A stretch of DNA of 64,000 nucleotides, taken from Rugamonas rivuli. GTDB lineage: Bacteria; Pseudomonadota; Gammaproteobacteria; Burkholderiales; Burkholderiaceae_D. This document shows positions 16,585 through 26,357 of the stretch, piece after piece. The notes under the pieces are model-generated. The model saw nothing but the letters and a program-made list of their open reading frames with translations, was not told the DNA's origin and made no database searches. The first letter of the stretch is position 1, and each line of letters starts with the position of its first letter. The translations under genes were made by a program, and so were the position numbers. The stretch lies in contig NZ_WHUF01000009.1 of assembly GCF_009380165.1 (NCBI RefSeq), forward strand, positions 1 to 64,000. The letters run 5' to 3'.

Positions 16585-17447
16585 CTGTAGTAAAAGCGCT
16601 GCTGGCTGGCCGACAGCAGCACCCGGTGGGCGCGCAGGAAGTCGCGGCCCAGCAGCATGTCGACATGCTTGATGCCGAACTGCTGGGTGTTGGGGATGTC
16701 GGCCAGCGCGATGCGCGGGTTGCCGATGCGCTCCTCGCCGAGGACGAAGCTGTCGAAGGCCGCGCCGGCGGCCACGCCCAGCGCCGCCGCCGTGCCGACA
16801 TCGACCACCGACTGCTCGGCGCCGGTATCGATCAGCGCGCGCACGGCGCGGCCGTTCAGCTGCACCTGCACATAGGCGGCGCTGTGGCGGTCGCTCAACT
16901 CCAGCGGCACGTCCAGCGCCTGCGCATCCCAGTAGGCCAGCGATTTGGCGCCGCACCCCTCGTCGCGGAAGAACTTCAGCTTGCGCTCGGCCAGCGCGAT
17001 TTCCAGGTCCGACTGCAGCAGGTAGTCGGCGCCCACCATGCCGCCGTAGCCCGGATAGTCGGCGCCGTCGACCACCGGGAACCAGGCGCGCGCCACGCGC
17101 GACGGCCCGATCACCACTTCCTCCGGCTGGGCCGCGTACTGCGCGCTGTCGCCGCCCATGCCGCGCACGCGGTTCAGCGTGCGGGTCAGCGGCAACTGCT
17201 GGCGGTCCATCTCGGCGCGGGTCAGCAGCGTCCTGGCGGAGCCGGTGTCGACCAGCATGCGCACCGTCCTGCCGTTGACCTGGCCGTCGATGTAGGGCAT
17301 GCCGGAGGCGGCCTGGATGTTGAGCTCCAGCGCCGCCAGCTCGGTGTAGCGGCAGGCCTGGGCGGCGGGCGCCAGCGACGACAGGGCGGCCAGGGCGGCC
17401 CACGTCAGGCCGGCGCCCAGGCGGCGCGGGGCGGAGATGGCGGTCAT
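16551..17447 (-). CDS. Retropepsin-like aspartic protease, two-domain
   Basis: The protein has 298 residues. I chose ATG 17447, which overlaps the upstream gene's stop by ATGA, rather than the much longer open frame. A signal peptide ends near ...APAAQA. Two retropepsin-like halves are visible. The first has MLVDTGSARTLL and the second has ALIDTGAEQSVVDVG, each with an Asp-Thr-Gly active-site triad, and each closes with a Leu/Gly-Asp-Phe/Tyr-Leu type motif (VGADYLL; LLGRDFL). Paired halves in one chain are like a pepsin built from bacterial retropepsin units. It is probably periplasmic. It pairs with a secreted methyltransferase-like protein in one operon. Confidence 0.85.
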   Translation of the reverse strand: MTAISAPRRLGAGLTWAALAALSSLAPAAQACRYTELAALELNIQAASGMPYIDGQVNGRTVRMLVDTGSARTLLTRAEMDRQQLPLTRTLNRVRGMGGDSAQYAAQPEEVVIGPSRVARAWFPVVDGADYPGYGGMVGADYLLQSDLEIALAERKLKFFRDEGCGAKSLAYWDAQALDVPLELSDRHSAAYVQVQLNGRAVRALIDTGAEQSVVDVGTAAALGVAAGAAFDSFVLGEERIGNPRIALADIPNTQQFGIKHVDMLLGRDFLRAHRVLLSASQQRFYYSYLGGQVFGAR

Positions 17448-18175
17448 GGCTTGCGGAAGCGCAGGATGAATTGGTCGGTGTGGGCGCGGATGCCGGTCTC
17501 GAACACCCGGGCCGTGCGCGCGTCCTGCGGATTGCGCAGCGCCTGCAATTCGCCGTCCAGCACGAAGCCGGCCGCCAGCACTTCCTGTTTGACCAGCGCC
17601 TCGTCGATGCGGTGCAGCCCGGCCATGCCGGCCTCGTCCAGCCCCGCCACGCCGGCATGGTCCAGCACTATATAGTAGCCGCCCGGCTTGAGCGCCGCGA
17701 ACGCCGCCTTGTTCAGCTCGGCCGTGCCGGCGGCGCCGCCCCAGATGCGGATGTCGTGGTAATTCTGCGACGTCCACACCAGGTCGGCCTTGACCGGCAC
17801 GTTGAGCGAGGCCGCGCCCACGGTTTCATGGACGTTGGCCCGGCCCGGCTCGGCCGACACCGGCGGCGGCAGCGGCTTGCCCTGCAGGCGGTCGAGCAGC
17901 AATTGCGGCGTCACCGCGTACACCGCGCCCTGCGGGCCGACGGCCGTGCTGAACAGCCGGGTGAAGTAGCCGCGGCCGGCGAAGTAATCGACCACCGTCT
18001 GCCCCGGCTGCACCTTGGCGAAGGCCAGCATCTCGGCCGGCTTGCGGTCGGCGTCGCGCGCGCGGTCGGCGTCGGGGCGGGTGGCGTCGGCCACGGCGGC
18101 GGCGGCCAGCGGCGCCTGGCCGGCGGCGTGGGCGCTGCCCAGGCAGAGCAACAACAATAGCAGTGGCAATTTCAT
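17444..18175 (-). CDS. Exported class I SAM-dependent methyltransferase-like protein
   Basis: The protein has 243 residues with a clear signal peptide (KLPLLLLLLCLGSAHA). After it comes a Rossmann-type SAM motif (VVDYFAGRGYFTRLFSTAVG) and later a KPGGYYIVLDH strand typical of motif II/III. Such exported methyltransferase-like proteins are common in proteobacteria, and their substrate is unknown. It is the first gene of a two-gene operon with the retropepsin. The intergenic region upstream (18176-18663) is long and AT-rich. Confidence 0.82.
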   Translation of the reverse strand: MKLPLLLLLLCLGSAHAAGQAPLAAAAVADATRPDADRARDADRKPAEMLAFAKVQPGQTVVDYFAGRGYFTRLFSTAVGPQGAVYAVTPQLLLDRLQGKPLPPPVSAEPGRANVHETVGAASLNVPVKADLVWTSQNYHDIRIWGGAAGTAELNKAAFAALKPGGYYIVLDHAGVAGLDEAGMAGLHRIDEALVKQEVLAAGFVLDGELQALRNPQDARTARVFETGIRAHTDQFILRFRKP

Positions 18176-18663
18176 GGCGGCGGATCTCCAGCGTCGGGTG
18201 GGGGGGGCGAAACAGCATTATGCACCGGTCATCGTCCGGTCACACAGCCGATGCAAAATATCCGTGTGGATACATTTTCGCTAGCCGGCTTGGCGCCTTG
18301 CTTACACATTAAAACAACTTTTTTATAAGATAAATATTCCTTTCCGGGCAGGTTGCGCGGCCGCGACAACACTGAAAAAAATTCTTTTGGGAAATTTAGT
18401 GCGATATAATCGCCCTTCTGAAATTCCGTTCAAGCTCCTTTTTCCAGCCGCCGCAGCGAAACTTGATGGTGGAAAAAAAGTTTACTTAATGAAATTCAAA
18501 ATTCCGTCGTTATGTACAGTACAAGCCGGATTTTTCCCGGCGGCATCATTAAAAAGTTTTTAAAATAGCAACATTATCCATTACAGGGGTCGGATGTCAG
18601 GCACAAGCTGACTGTCCGGCTTGCTTTTCGAGCTGACAGCGTAGTACCTCCAGGAGAAATAGT
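18176..18663. promoter_or_regulatory. Long AT-rich upstream region of the first giant repeat gene, with a -10-like TATAAT
   Basis: These 488 bases hold no gene I can support. The middle part is clearly AT-richer than the flanks. TATAAT at 18405-18410 is a good -10 hexamer, but no convincing -35 stands at the right distance, so a regulator or another sigma factor may be needed. That would leave a leader of about 250 nt before the gene. AGGAG at 18652-18656 is the ribosome site, 7 bases before the ATG at 18664. The divergent promoter of the methyltransferase gene must also lie here. Confidence 0.4.
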
Positions 18664-21600
18664 ATGAGTTTCGTGACCACCTTTACCACCGAACAACTTG
18701 CCACCCTCAGCACTTCCCAGATTCTGACCCTGGCGACTGCCGACATCGCGGCGTTCAATTCGGACCAGTTGGGCGCGTTCACGACCTCGCAAATCCCGGT
18801 CTTCACCACCGCCCAGCTGGCCGGCGGCATCACCACCACCCAGGCCGCCTACCTGACCACGCTGCAGATGAGCGTGCTGACCTCGAGCCAGATCGGCGCG
18901 CTGCAGACCGCCAGCTTCGCCCTGCTGTCGACCAATGACATCGCCGCGCTGTCGACCTCGGCCATCGGCGGCATCAGCGCCAGCCAGGTCAAGGCGCTGA
19001 CCACCAACCAGGTCGTCGCGCTGACCAGCAACCAGGCCGCGCAGCTGACCTCGACCCAGGTCGCCGCGCTGAGCACCAACGCCATCGGCGCGCTGGAAAC
19101 CGGCGACCTGGCCGCGATCAAGACCGCGTCCATCGCCCTGCTGAGCACGGCCCAGGTGGCGGCGCTGAGCACCGCCCAGATCACCTCGCTGTCGACCGGC
19201 GCCGTCGCCGCGCTGAGCACGGCCGGCATCGCCGCCCTCAGCACCGACCAGGCCGTCGCGCTGACGTCGTCGGCCATCGCCGCCTTGAGCACGGCCCAGG
19301 TGGCCGCGCTGTCGAGCAAGGCGCTGGGCGCCATCGAGACCGCCGACATCGCCGCGCTGTCGACCAACGATATCGCCGCGCTGCGCACCGCCCAGCTGGT
19401 CGGCCTGTCGACCGGCCAGGTGGCCGCGCTGTCGACCAACCAGATCGCCGCGCTGAGCGCGGCCGGCGTCGGCGCGCTGTCGACCAACCAGATCGTCGCC
19501 CTGACCACCGCCCAGGCCAGCGTGCTGGGCACGGCGCAAGTGGCCGCGCTGTCGTCGAACGCCGTCGCCGCGCTCGAGACCGCCGACTTCGCCGCGCTGT
19601 CGACCAACGCCATCGCCGCGCTGAGCTCGGCCCAGATCAAGGCCCTGGGCAGCGACCAGATCGTCGCGCTGACCACCAATGAAGCGGCCGCGCTGAGCGC
19701 CATCCAGGTCGCCGCGCTGTCGACCGCCGCCGTGGCCGCGCTGGAAACGGCCGACCTGTCGGCCATCAAGACCGCCGCCATCGCCGCCCTGACCACCGCC
19801 CAGGTGGCGGCGCTGACCACCGGCCAGCTGAACTCGCTGGCGACCGCCGCCGTCGCCGCGCTTTCCACTGCCGGCATCGCCGTGCTGTCCACCGACCAGG
19901 TGGTGGCGCTGACCTCGGCCCAGCTGAGCAGCCTGGGCACCGCGCAAGTGGCCGCCCTGACCAGCAAGGCCATCGGCGCGATCCAGACCGCCGACCTGGC
20001 CGGCCTGTCGACCAACAGCATCGCCGCGCTGCGCAGCGCGCAGCTGGTCGGCCTGACCACCGACCAGGTGGGCGCGCTGTCGACCAACCAGGTGTCGGCG
20101 CTGAGCAGCGCCGCCATCGCCGGCCTGACCACCAACCAGATCGTCGCCCTGACCACCGCCCAGGCCAGCGTGCTCTCCACCACCCAGGTGGCCGGCCTGT
20201 CGACCAACGCCATCGCCGCGCTGGAGACCGCCGACTTCGCCGCGCTGTCGACCAACGCGGTCGCCTCGCTGAGCACGGCCCAGGTCAAGGCCCTGACCAC
20301 CAACCAGGTCGTCGCGCTGACCACCAATGAAGCGGCCTCGCTGAGCACCGCCCAGGTGGCCTCGCTGTCGACCAACGCCATCGCCGCGCTGGAAACGGCC
20401 GACCTGGCCGCGATCAAGACCGCCGCCATCGCCGCGCTCGGTTCGGCCCAGGTGGCCGCGCTGACCACCGGCCAGGTGAATTCGCTGTCGACCGCCGCCA
20501 TCGCCGCCCTCAGCACCGCCGGCATCGCCGCGCTGGACACCGAACAAGTGGTCGCGCTGACCTCGGCGCAGATCGGCACGCTCTCCACCGGCCAGGTGGC
20601 CGCGCTGAGCAGCAAAGCCATCGGCGCCATCGAGACCGCCGACCTGGCCGGCCTGTCGACCAACAGCATCGCCGCGCTGCGCAGCAGCCAGCTGGCCGGC
20701 CTGACCACCGACCAGGTGGGCGCGCTGTCGACCAACCAGATCGCCGCGCTGAGCACCGCCGCCGTGGCCGGCCTGACCACCAACCAGATCGTCGCGCTGA
20801 CCACCACCCAGGCCAGCGTGCTGTCCACCGCGCAAGTGGCCGGCCTGTCGACCAACGCCATCGCCGCGCTGGAGACCGCCGACTTCGCCGCACTGCGTTC
20901 GGACGCCATCGCCGCGCTGACCGTCAACCAGGTCAAGGCGCTGACCACCAACCAGGTCGTCGCCCTGACCACCGGCGAAGCCGCCGCGCTGAGCACCGCG
21001 CAAGTGGCCGCGCTGACGACCAACGCGATCGCCGCGCTGGAAACGGCCGACCTGTCGGCCATCAAGACCGCCGCCATCGCCGCGCTGGGCACCGCCCAGG
21101 TCGTCGCGCTGACCACCGGCCAGGTGAGCAGCCTGGGCACCGCCGCCATCGCCGCGCTGAGCACCGCCGGCATCGCCGTCTTGAGCACCAACCAGGTTGC
21201 CGCGCTGAGCTCGGCCCAGATCAACAGCCTGGGCACCGCGCAAGTGGCCGCGCTGTCGTCCAACGCCATCGGCGCGATCCAGACCGCCGACCTGGCCGGC
21301 CTGTCGACCAACGACATCGCCGCGCTGCGCAGCAGCCAGCTGGCCGGCCTGACCACCGACCAGGTGGGCGTGCTGTCGACCAACCAGATCGTCGCGCTGA
21401 CCACCGCCGCCGTCGCCGGCCTGACCACCGCGCAAATCGTCGCCCTGACCACGACCCAGGCCAGCGTGCTGTCCACCGCGCAAGTGGCGGCGCTGACCAC
21501 CAACGCCATTGCCGCGCTGGAGACCGCCGACTTCGCCGCGCTGCGTTCGGACGCCATCGCCGCGCTGACCGTTAACCAGGTCAAGGCCCTGACCACCAAC

Positions 21601-24600
21601 CAGGTCGTCGCGCTGACCACCGGCGAAGCCGCCGCGCTGAGCACCGCGCAAGTGGCCGCGCTGTCGACCAACGCCATCGCCGCGCTGGAAACGGCCGACC
21701 TGTCGGCCATCAAGACCGCCGCCATCGCCGCGCTGGGTTCGGCCCAGATCGCCGCGCTGACCACCACCCAGGTCAACACCCTGGCCACCGCCTCGGTCGC
21801 CGCGCTCTCCACCGCCGGCATCGCCGCGCTGTCCACCAACCAGGTGGTCGCCCTCACTTCGGCCCAGGTCGCCAGCATGAGCACTGCGCAAATCGCCGCG
21901 CTCAGCGCCAACAGCATCGGCGCCATCGAGACCGCCGACCTGGCCGGCCTGAGCAGCAACGACATCGCCGCGCTGCGCACTGCCCAATTGGCCGGCCTGT
22001 CCACCGACCAGGTGGCCGCACTGTCGACCGCCCAGTTCGCCGCGCTGAGCAGCGCCCAGGTGGCCGGCCTGTCGACCAACCAGATCGTCGCGCTGACCAC
22101 CACCCAGGCCAGCGTGCTGAGCGCCGCGCAAGCGGCCGGCCTGACCAGCAACGGCATCGCCGCGCTGGAGACCGCCGACTTCGCCGCCTTGTCGACCAAC
22201 GCCATCGCCGCGCTGAGCGCCAACCAGGTCAAGGCGCTGACCACCAACCAGATCGTTGCGCTGAGCACCAATGAAGCGGCCGCGCTGGGCACCGCCCAAG
22301 TGGCGGCGCTGACCAGCAACGCCATCGCCGCGCTGGAAACGGCCGACCTGGCCGCGATCAAGACCGCCGCCATCGCCGTGCTGGGCACCGGCCAGGTCAT
22401 GGCGCTGACCACCGGCCAGGTGAGCAGCCTGGGCACCGCCGCCATCGCCGCGCTGAGCACGGCCGGCATCGCCGTCTTGAGCACCAACCAGGTTGCCGCG
22501 CTGAGCTCGGCCCAGATCAACAGCCTGGGCACCGCGCAAGTGGCCGCGCTGTCGTCCAACGCCATCGGCGCCATCCAGACCGCCGACCTGGCCGGCCTGT
22601 CGACCAATGACATCGCCGCGCTGCGCAGCAGCCAGCTGGCCGGCCTGACCACCGACCAGGTGGGCGTGCTGTCGACCAACCAGATCGTCGCGCTGACCAC
22701 CGCCGCCGTCGCCGGCCTGACCACCGCGCAGATCGTCGCGCTGACCACCACCCAGGCCAGCGTGCTGTCCACCGCGCAAGTGGCGGCGCTGACCACCAAC
22801 GCCATCGCCGCGCTGGAGACCGCCGACTTCGCCGCGCTGCGTTCGGACGCCATCGCCGCGCTGAGCGTCAACCAGGTCAAGGCCCTGACCACCAACCAGG
22901 TCGTCGCCCTGACCACCGGCGAAGCCGCCGCGCTGAGCACCGCGCAAGTGGCCGCGCTGTCGACCAACGCCATCGCCGCGCTGGAAACGGCCGACCTGTC
23001 GGCCATCAAGACCGCCGCCATCGCCGTGCTGGGCTCGGCCCAGGTCGCCGCGCTGACCACCACCCAGGTCAACACCCTGGCCACCGCCTCGGTCGCCGCG
23101 CTGAGCACGGCCGGCATCGCCGCGCTGTCGACCAACCAGGTGGTGGCGCTGACCTCGGCCCAGATCGCCAGCATGAGCACCGCGCAAATCGCCGCGCTCA
23201 GCGCCAACGGCGTCGGCGCCATCGAGACCGCCGACCTGGCCGGCCTGAGCAGCAACGACATCGCCGCGCTGCGCACCGCCCAGCTGGCCGGCCTGTCCAC
23301 CGACCAGGTGGCCGCACTGTCGACCGCCCAGTTCGCCGCGCTGACCAGCGCCCAGGTCGCCGCGCTGTCGACCAACCAGATCGTCGCCCTGACCACCACC
23401 CAGGCCAGCGTGATGACCACCGCCCAGGTGGCCGGCCTGACCAGCAACGGCATCGCCGCGCTGGAAACCGCCGACTTCGCCGCCTTGTCGACCAACGCCG
23501 TCGCCGCGCTGAGCGCCAACCAGGTCAAGGCCCTGACCACCAACCAGGTGGTGGCGCTGAGCACCACCGAAGCGGCCGCGCTGAGCACCGCGCAAGTGGC
23601 GGCGCTGACCAGCAACGCCATCGCCGCGCTGGAAACGGCCGACCTGGCCGCGATCAAGACCGCCGCCATTAACGTGCTGAGCACCGGCCAGGTCATGGCC
23701 CTGACCACCGGCCAGGTCAGCGCGCTGGCGACCGCCGCCATCGCCGCGCTGAACACCGCCGGCATCGCCGTGCTGTCCACCAACCAGGTGGTCGCGCTCG
23801 GTTCGGCGCAGATCGCCAGCCTGGGCACCGCGCAAGTGGCCGCGCTGTCGTCCAACGCCATCGGCGCGATCCAGACCGCCGACCTGGCCGGCCTGTCCAC
23901 CGGCCACATCGCCGCGCTGCGCACCGCCCAGCTGGCCGGCCTGACCACCGACCAGGTGGGCGCGCTGTCGACCGGCCAGATCCTGGCGCTGTCGTCGGCC
24001 GCGCTGGCCGCGCTGTCCACCAACCAGATCGTCGCGCTGTCCACCACCCAGGCCAGCGTGCTGACCGCCGCGCAAGTGGCCGGCCTGACCAGCAACGGCA
24101 TCGCCGCGCTGGAAACCGCCGACTTCGCCGCGCTGTCGACCAACGCCATCGCCGCGCTGAGCGCCAGCCAGCTCAAGGCGCTGACCACCAACCAGGTCGT
24201 CGCCCTGACCACCGGCGAAGCCGCCGCGCTGGGCACCGCCCAGGTGGTGGCGCTGACCGCCAACGCCATCGCCGCGCTGGAAACGGCCGACCTGTCGGCG
24301 ATCAAGACGGCCGCCATCGCCGCCCTGACCACCGCCCAGGTCGCCGCACTGACGACCACCCAGGTCAACACCCTGGCCACCGCCTCGCTGGCGGCGCTGA
24401 GCACGGCCGGCATCGCCGCGCTGTCGACCAACCAGGTGGTGGCGCTGACGTCGGCCCAGGTGGCCGCGCTGAGCACCGCGCAAGTGGTGGCGCTGAGCAC
24501 CGCCAGCATCGGCGCGATCGAGACGGCCGACCTGGCCGGCCTGTCGACCGCCGACGTCGCCGCGCTGCGCACCGCCCAGCTGGCCGGCCTGTCCACCACC

Positions 24601-25908
24601 CAGGTCAGCGTGCTGAGCACCGCCCAGATCGCCGCGCTGGCCACCTCGGCCTTCTCGGCCGGCCTGAGCACCGCGCAAATCGCCGCCCTGACCACCGCCC
24701 AGGCCGTATCGCTGAGCGCCGCGCAAGTGACCGCGCTGTCGACCCGGAACGTCGCCGCGCTGGCCACCGCCAGCATCGCCGCCTTCTCGACCGCCGAGAT
24801 CGGCGCGCTGACCACCGTCCAGCTGGGCGCGCTGAGCTCCGACCAGGGCGTGGCGCTGACCTCGGCCCAGGTGGCCGCGCTGACCGCCGCCCAAGTGGTG
24901 GGCCTGTCGACCACCGCCCTGGCGGCGCTGGAAACGGCCGACCTGGTGGCGCTGGGCACCAACGCGGTCGCCGCGCTGAGCACCCGTCAGATCGCCAGCC
25001 TGCGCACCGCGGAAATCGCCGCGCTGACCACCAACCAGGTGCACGCGCTGACCTCGATGCAGCTGCACGCGATGACCAGCGACCAGATCCACGCGATGAG
25101 CACCGACCAGACCCATGCGCTGTCCTACCTGACCCCGATCGTGCTGGACTTGAACGGCAACGGCGTGCAGACCACCGCACTGGGCCAGGGCGTGCAGTTC
25201 GACCTGCTGGCCAACGGCAACAAGGTCAACACCGGCTGGACCGCCGGCGGCGACGGCTTGCTGGCGCTGGACCGCAACCACGACGGCATCATCAACGACG
25301 GTAGCGAGTTGTTCGGTTCGGGCACCACGCTGGCCAACGGCCAGAAGGCGGCCACCGGCTACGAAGCGATGGCCGAACTGGACACCAACGGCGACGGCGT
25401 GATCGACGCCAAGGACAGCGCCTTCGCCGACCTGCGCGTCTGGGTCGACGGCAACGCCGACGGCGTCAGCCAGGCCGACGAGCTCAAATCGCTGAAGGAC
25501 CTGGGCATCACCAAGCTGAACCTGGATGTCAAGAAGGATGGCGCCGTCAACAACGGCAACATCCTCGGCTTGAGCTCGACCTTCGAGACGGCCGACGGCG
25601 CCACCCACGCGGCGGCCGACGTGTGGTTCGCCACCACGCCGACCAGCAACCTGAGCGGCAACGTCAGCGGCCTGGCCCAGGCGCTGTCCAGCTTTGCCGG
25701 CAACGCCGCGGCAACGCCGGCGGCGGCCAAGCTGGAACAGCCGGGTAGCGGCGTCAGCGGCAACGTGGCGCAGCTGGCCGGGGCGATCAAGCAGTTCAGC
25801 GACAAGCCGCTGGGCGCGGAAAACCAGGCGGCCACCGACAGCGAGCTGCGCCTCAAAGCGCTGCAAGCGCAAGGCGGCCACGGCTTCCTGGCTTCACCGG
25901 GCAAGTAA
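18664..25908 (+). CDS. Giant octapeptide-repeat protein 1, predicted type I secreted, calcium-binding C-terminus
   Basis: The protein has 2414 residues. Residues from about 5 to 2155 are octapeptides of the form [ST]-T-x-[QA]-[IV]-x-A-L, roughly 268 copies. I saw no Cys or Trp in that region. Near residue 2157 the chain changes to TPIVLDLNGNGVQT, the start of the domain found at the end of FrpC/RTX-type secreted proteins. EF-hand-like loops follow near residues 2203 (DRNHDGIINDGSE), 2240 (DTNGDGVIDAKD) and 2262 (DGNADGVSQADE). The last residues, LRLKALQAQGGHGFLA, are shared with the second giant protein and may be the secretion signal. There is no N-terminal signal peptide. The type I transporter genes lie downstream, so secretion by them is likely. 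Ser/Thr density suggests O-glycosylation (inference). Confidence 0.9.
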   Translation: MSFVTTFTTEQLATLSTSQILTLATADIAAFNSDQLGAFTTSQIPVFTTAQLAGGITTTQAAYLTTLQMSVLTSSQIGALQTASFALLSTNDIAALSTSAIGGISASQVKALTTNQVVALTSNQAAQLTSTQVAALSTNAIGALETGDLAAIKTASIALLSTAQVAALSTAQITSLSTGAVAALSTAGIAALSTDQAVALTSSAIAALSTAQVAALSSKALGAIETADIAALSTNDIAALRTAQLVGLSTGQVAALSTNQIAALSAAGVGALSTNQIVALTTAQASVLGTAQVAALSSNAVAALETADFAALSTNAIAALSSAQIKALGSDQIVALTTNEAAALSAIQVAALSTAAVAALETADLSAIKTAAIAALTTAQVAALTTGQLNSLATAAVAALSTAGIAVLSTDQVVALTSAQLSSLGTAQVAALTSKAIGAIQTADLAGLSTNSIAALRSAQLVGLTTDQVGALSTNQVSALSSAAIAGLTTNQIVALTTAQASVLSTTQVAGLSTNAIAALETADFAALSTNAVASLSTAQVKALTTNQVVALTTNEAASLSTAQVASLSTNAIAALETADLAAIKTAAIAALGSAQVAALTTGQVNSLSTAAIAALSTAGIAALDTEQVVALTSAQIGTLSTGQVAALSSKAIGAIETADLAGLSTNSIAALRSSQLAGLTTDQVGALSTNQIAALSTAAVAGLTTNQIVALTTTQASVLSTAQVAGLSTNAIAALETADFAALRSDAIAALTVNQVKALTTNQVVALTTGEAAALSTAQVAALTTNAIAALETADLSAIKTAAIAALGTAQVVALTTGQVSSLGTAAIAALSTAGIAVLSTNQVAALSSAQINSLGTAQVAALSSNAIGAIQTADLAGLSTNDIAALRSSQLAGLTTDQVGVLSTNQIVALTTAAVAGLTTAQIVALTTTQASVLSTAQVAALTTNAIAALETADFAALRSDAIAALTVNQVKALTTNQVVALTTGEAAALSTAQVAALSTNAIAALETADLSAIKTAAIAALGSAQIAALTTTQVNTLATASVAALSTAGIAALSTNQVVALTSAQVASMSTAQIAALSANSIGAIETADLAGLSSNDIAALRTAQLAGLSTDQVAALSTAQFAALSSAQVAGLSTNQIVALTTTQASVLSAAQAAGLTSNGIAALETADFAALSTNAIAALSANQVKALTTNQIVALSTNEAAALGTAQVAALTSNAIAALETADLAAIKTAAIAVLGTGQVMALTTGQVSSLGTAAIAALSTAGIAVLSTNQVAALSSAQINSLGTAQVAALSSNAIGAIQTADLAGLSTNDIAALRSSQLAGLTTDQVGVLSTNQIVALTTAAVAGLTTAQIVALTTTQASVLSTAQVAALTTNAIAALETADFAALRSDAIAALSVNQVKALTTNQVVALTTGEAAALSTAQVAALSTNAIAALETADLSAIKTAAIAVLGSAQVAALTTTQVNTLATASVAALSTAGIAALSTNQVVALTSAQIASMSTAQIAALSANGVGAIETADLAGLSSNDIAALRTAQLAGLSTDQVAALSTAQFAALTSAQVAALSTNQIVALTTTQASVMTTAQVAGLTSNGIAALETADFAALSTNAVAALSANQVKALTTNQVVALSTTEAAALSTAQVAALTSNAIAALETADLAAIKTAAINVLSTGQVMALTTGQVSALATAAIAALNTAGIAVLSTNQVVALGSAQIASLGTAQVAALSSNAIGAIQTADLAGLSTGHIAALRTAQLAGLTTDQVGALSTGQILALSSAALAALSTNQIVALSTTQASVLTAAQVAGLTSNGIAALETADFAALSTNAIAALSASQLKALTTNQVVALTTGEAAALGTAQVVALTANAIAALETADLSAIKTAAIAALTTAQVAALTTTQVNTLATASLAALSTAGIAALSTNQVVALTSAQVAALSTAQVVALSTASIGAIETADLAGLSTADVAALRTAQLAGLSTTQVSVLSTAQIAALATSAFSAGLSTAQIAALTTAQAVSLSAAQVTALSTRNVAALATASIAAFSTAEIGALTTVQLGALSSDQGVALTSAQVAALTAAQVVGLSTTALAALETADLVALGTNAVAALSTRQIASLRTAEIAALTTNQVHALTSMQLHAMTSDQIHAMSTDQTHALSYLTPIVLDLNGNGVQTTALGQGVQFDLLANGNKVNTGWTAGGDGLLALDRNHDGIINDGSELFGSGTTLANGQKAATGYEAMAELDTNGDGVIDAKDSAFADLRVWVDGNADGVSQADELKSLKDLGITKLNLDVKKDGAVNNGNILGLSSTFETADGATHAAADVWFATTPTSNLSGNVSGLAQALSSFAGNAAATPAAAKLEQPGSGVSGNVAQLAGAIKQFSDKPLGAENQAATDSELRLKALQAQGGHGFLASPGK
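19576..24759 (+). repeat. Higher-order 648-bp tandem repeat (27 octapeptides) in giant gene 1
   Basis: The marker octapeptide Glu-Thr-Ala-Asp-Phe-Ala-Ala-Leu begins at 19576, 20224, 20872, 21520, 22168, 22816, 23464 and 24112. Every interval is exactly 648 bp, that is 27 x 24. A further level exists: the stretch from 21115 recurs at 22411, 1296 bp later, with very few base differences where I compared them. Both are signs of in-frame unequal crossing-over in whole-unit steps. The last unit, from 24112, drifts because a nonapeptide (ATSAFSAGL) breaks the register near 24640. Confidence 0.92.
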
Positions 25909-25927
25909 TACGACATAGCAGTGATCA

Positions 25928-25954
25928 ACGGCAGGGCGCAAGCCCTGCCGTTTT
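25928..25954 (+). terminator. Rho-independent terminator after giant gene 1
   Basis: ACGGCAGGG pairs perfectly with CCCTGCCGT around a 6-base loop (CGCAAG), followed by TTTT. It lies 20 bp after the stop codon. The second giant gene therefore most likely has its own promoter. Confidence 0.85.
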
Positions 25955-26357
25955 ACCCTCCGGGCCCGGGTTTTATGATGCAATCTGGAAAAGTTGGCCC
26001 GTTTTTTGCATTGCACTCAGTAAATAAAAAGACTTAATGCGGTAAGCAAAAAAGTCGCTTTGTACGATCAGGGCGGCTGCCGGCGCTAAATTTTGCTCCC
26101 GATTAAACGAAACTATGTGATGCCTCAAGGCCATATAAATGTTAACGGGGGGCAAAATCTTGGCGCTGGGATCTAAAGTTGGCTTCGATATTGACGTTAA
26201 GAACTAAAGTGCGACGCTTTTCTCGCGTTTAGCTCAGGCATTTCAGAAATAAAATCGCTGGTAATACCCAATTTGACGTTGGAGCCTAGGGGAAAAGTCC
26301 CTGCCGGCTCCGATATTTGTCTGTCTAGAACTGTGCAGTGCCCCAAGGAGAATGGAA
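25955..26357. promoter_or_regulatory. AT-rich intergenic region upstream of giant gene 2
   Basis: About 400 bases with no supportable gene. It is AT-rich like the region before giant gene 1, with several A/T runs and a TATAAA at 26134-26139, but I could not pair any -10 with a convincing -35. AAGGAG at 26345-26350 is the ribosome site; it stands 7 bases before the ATG at 26358 and only 1 base from the ATG at 26352, which decides the start. Confidence 0.35.

Noticed and set aside
18574..25881. Minus-strand open frame of 2435 codons across giant gene 1
   Set aside because: It is a shadow of the 24-bp repeats; composition is Gly/Gln/Arg/His-rich and there is no ribosome site or family match. 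The plus frame has a good ribosome site, a recognisable C-terminal domain and a terminator.
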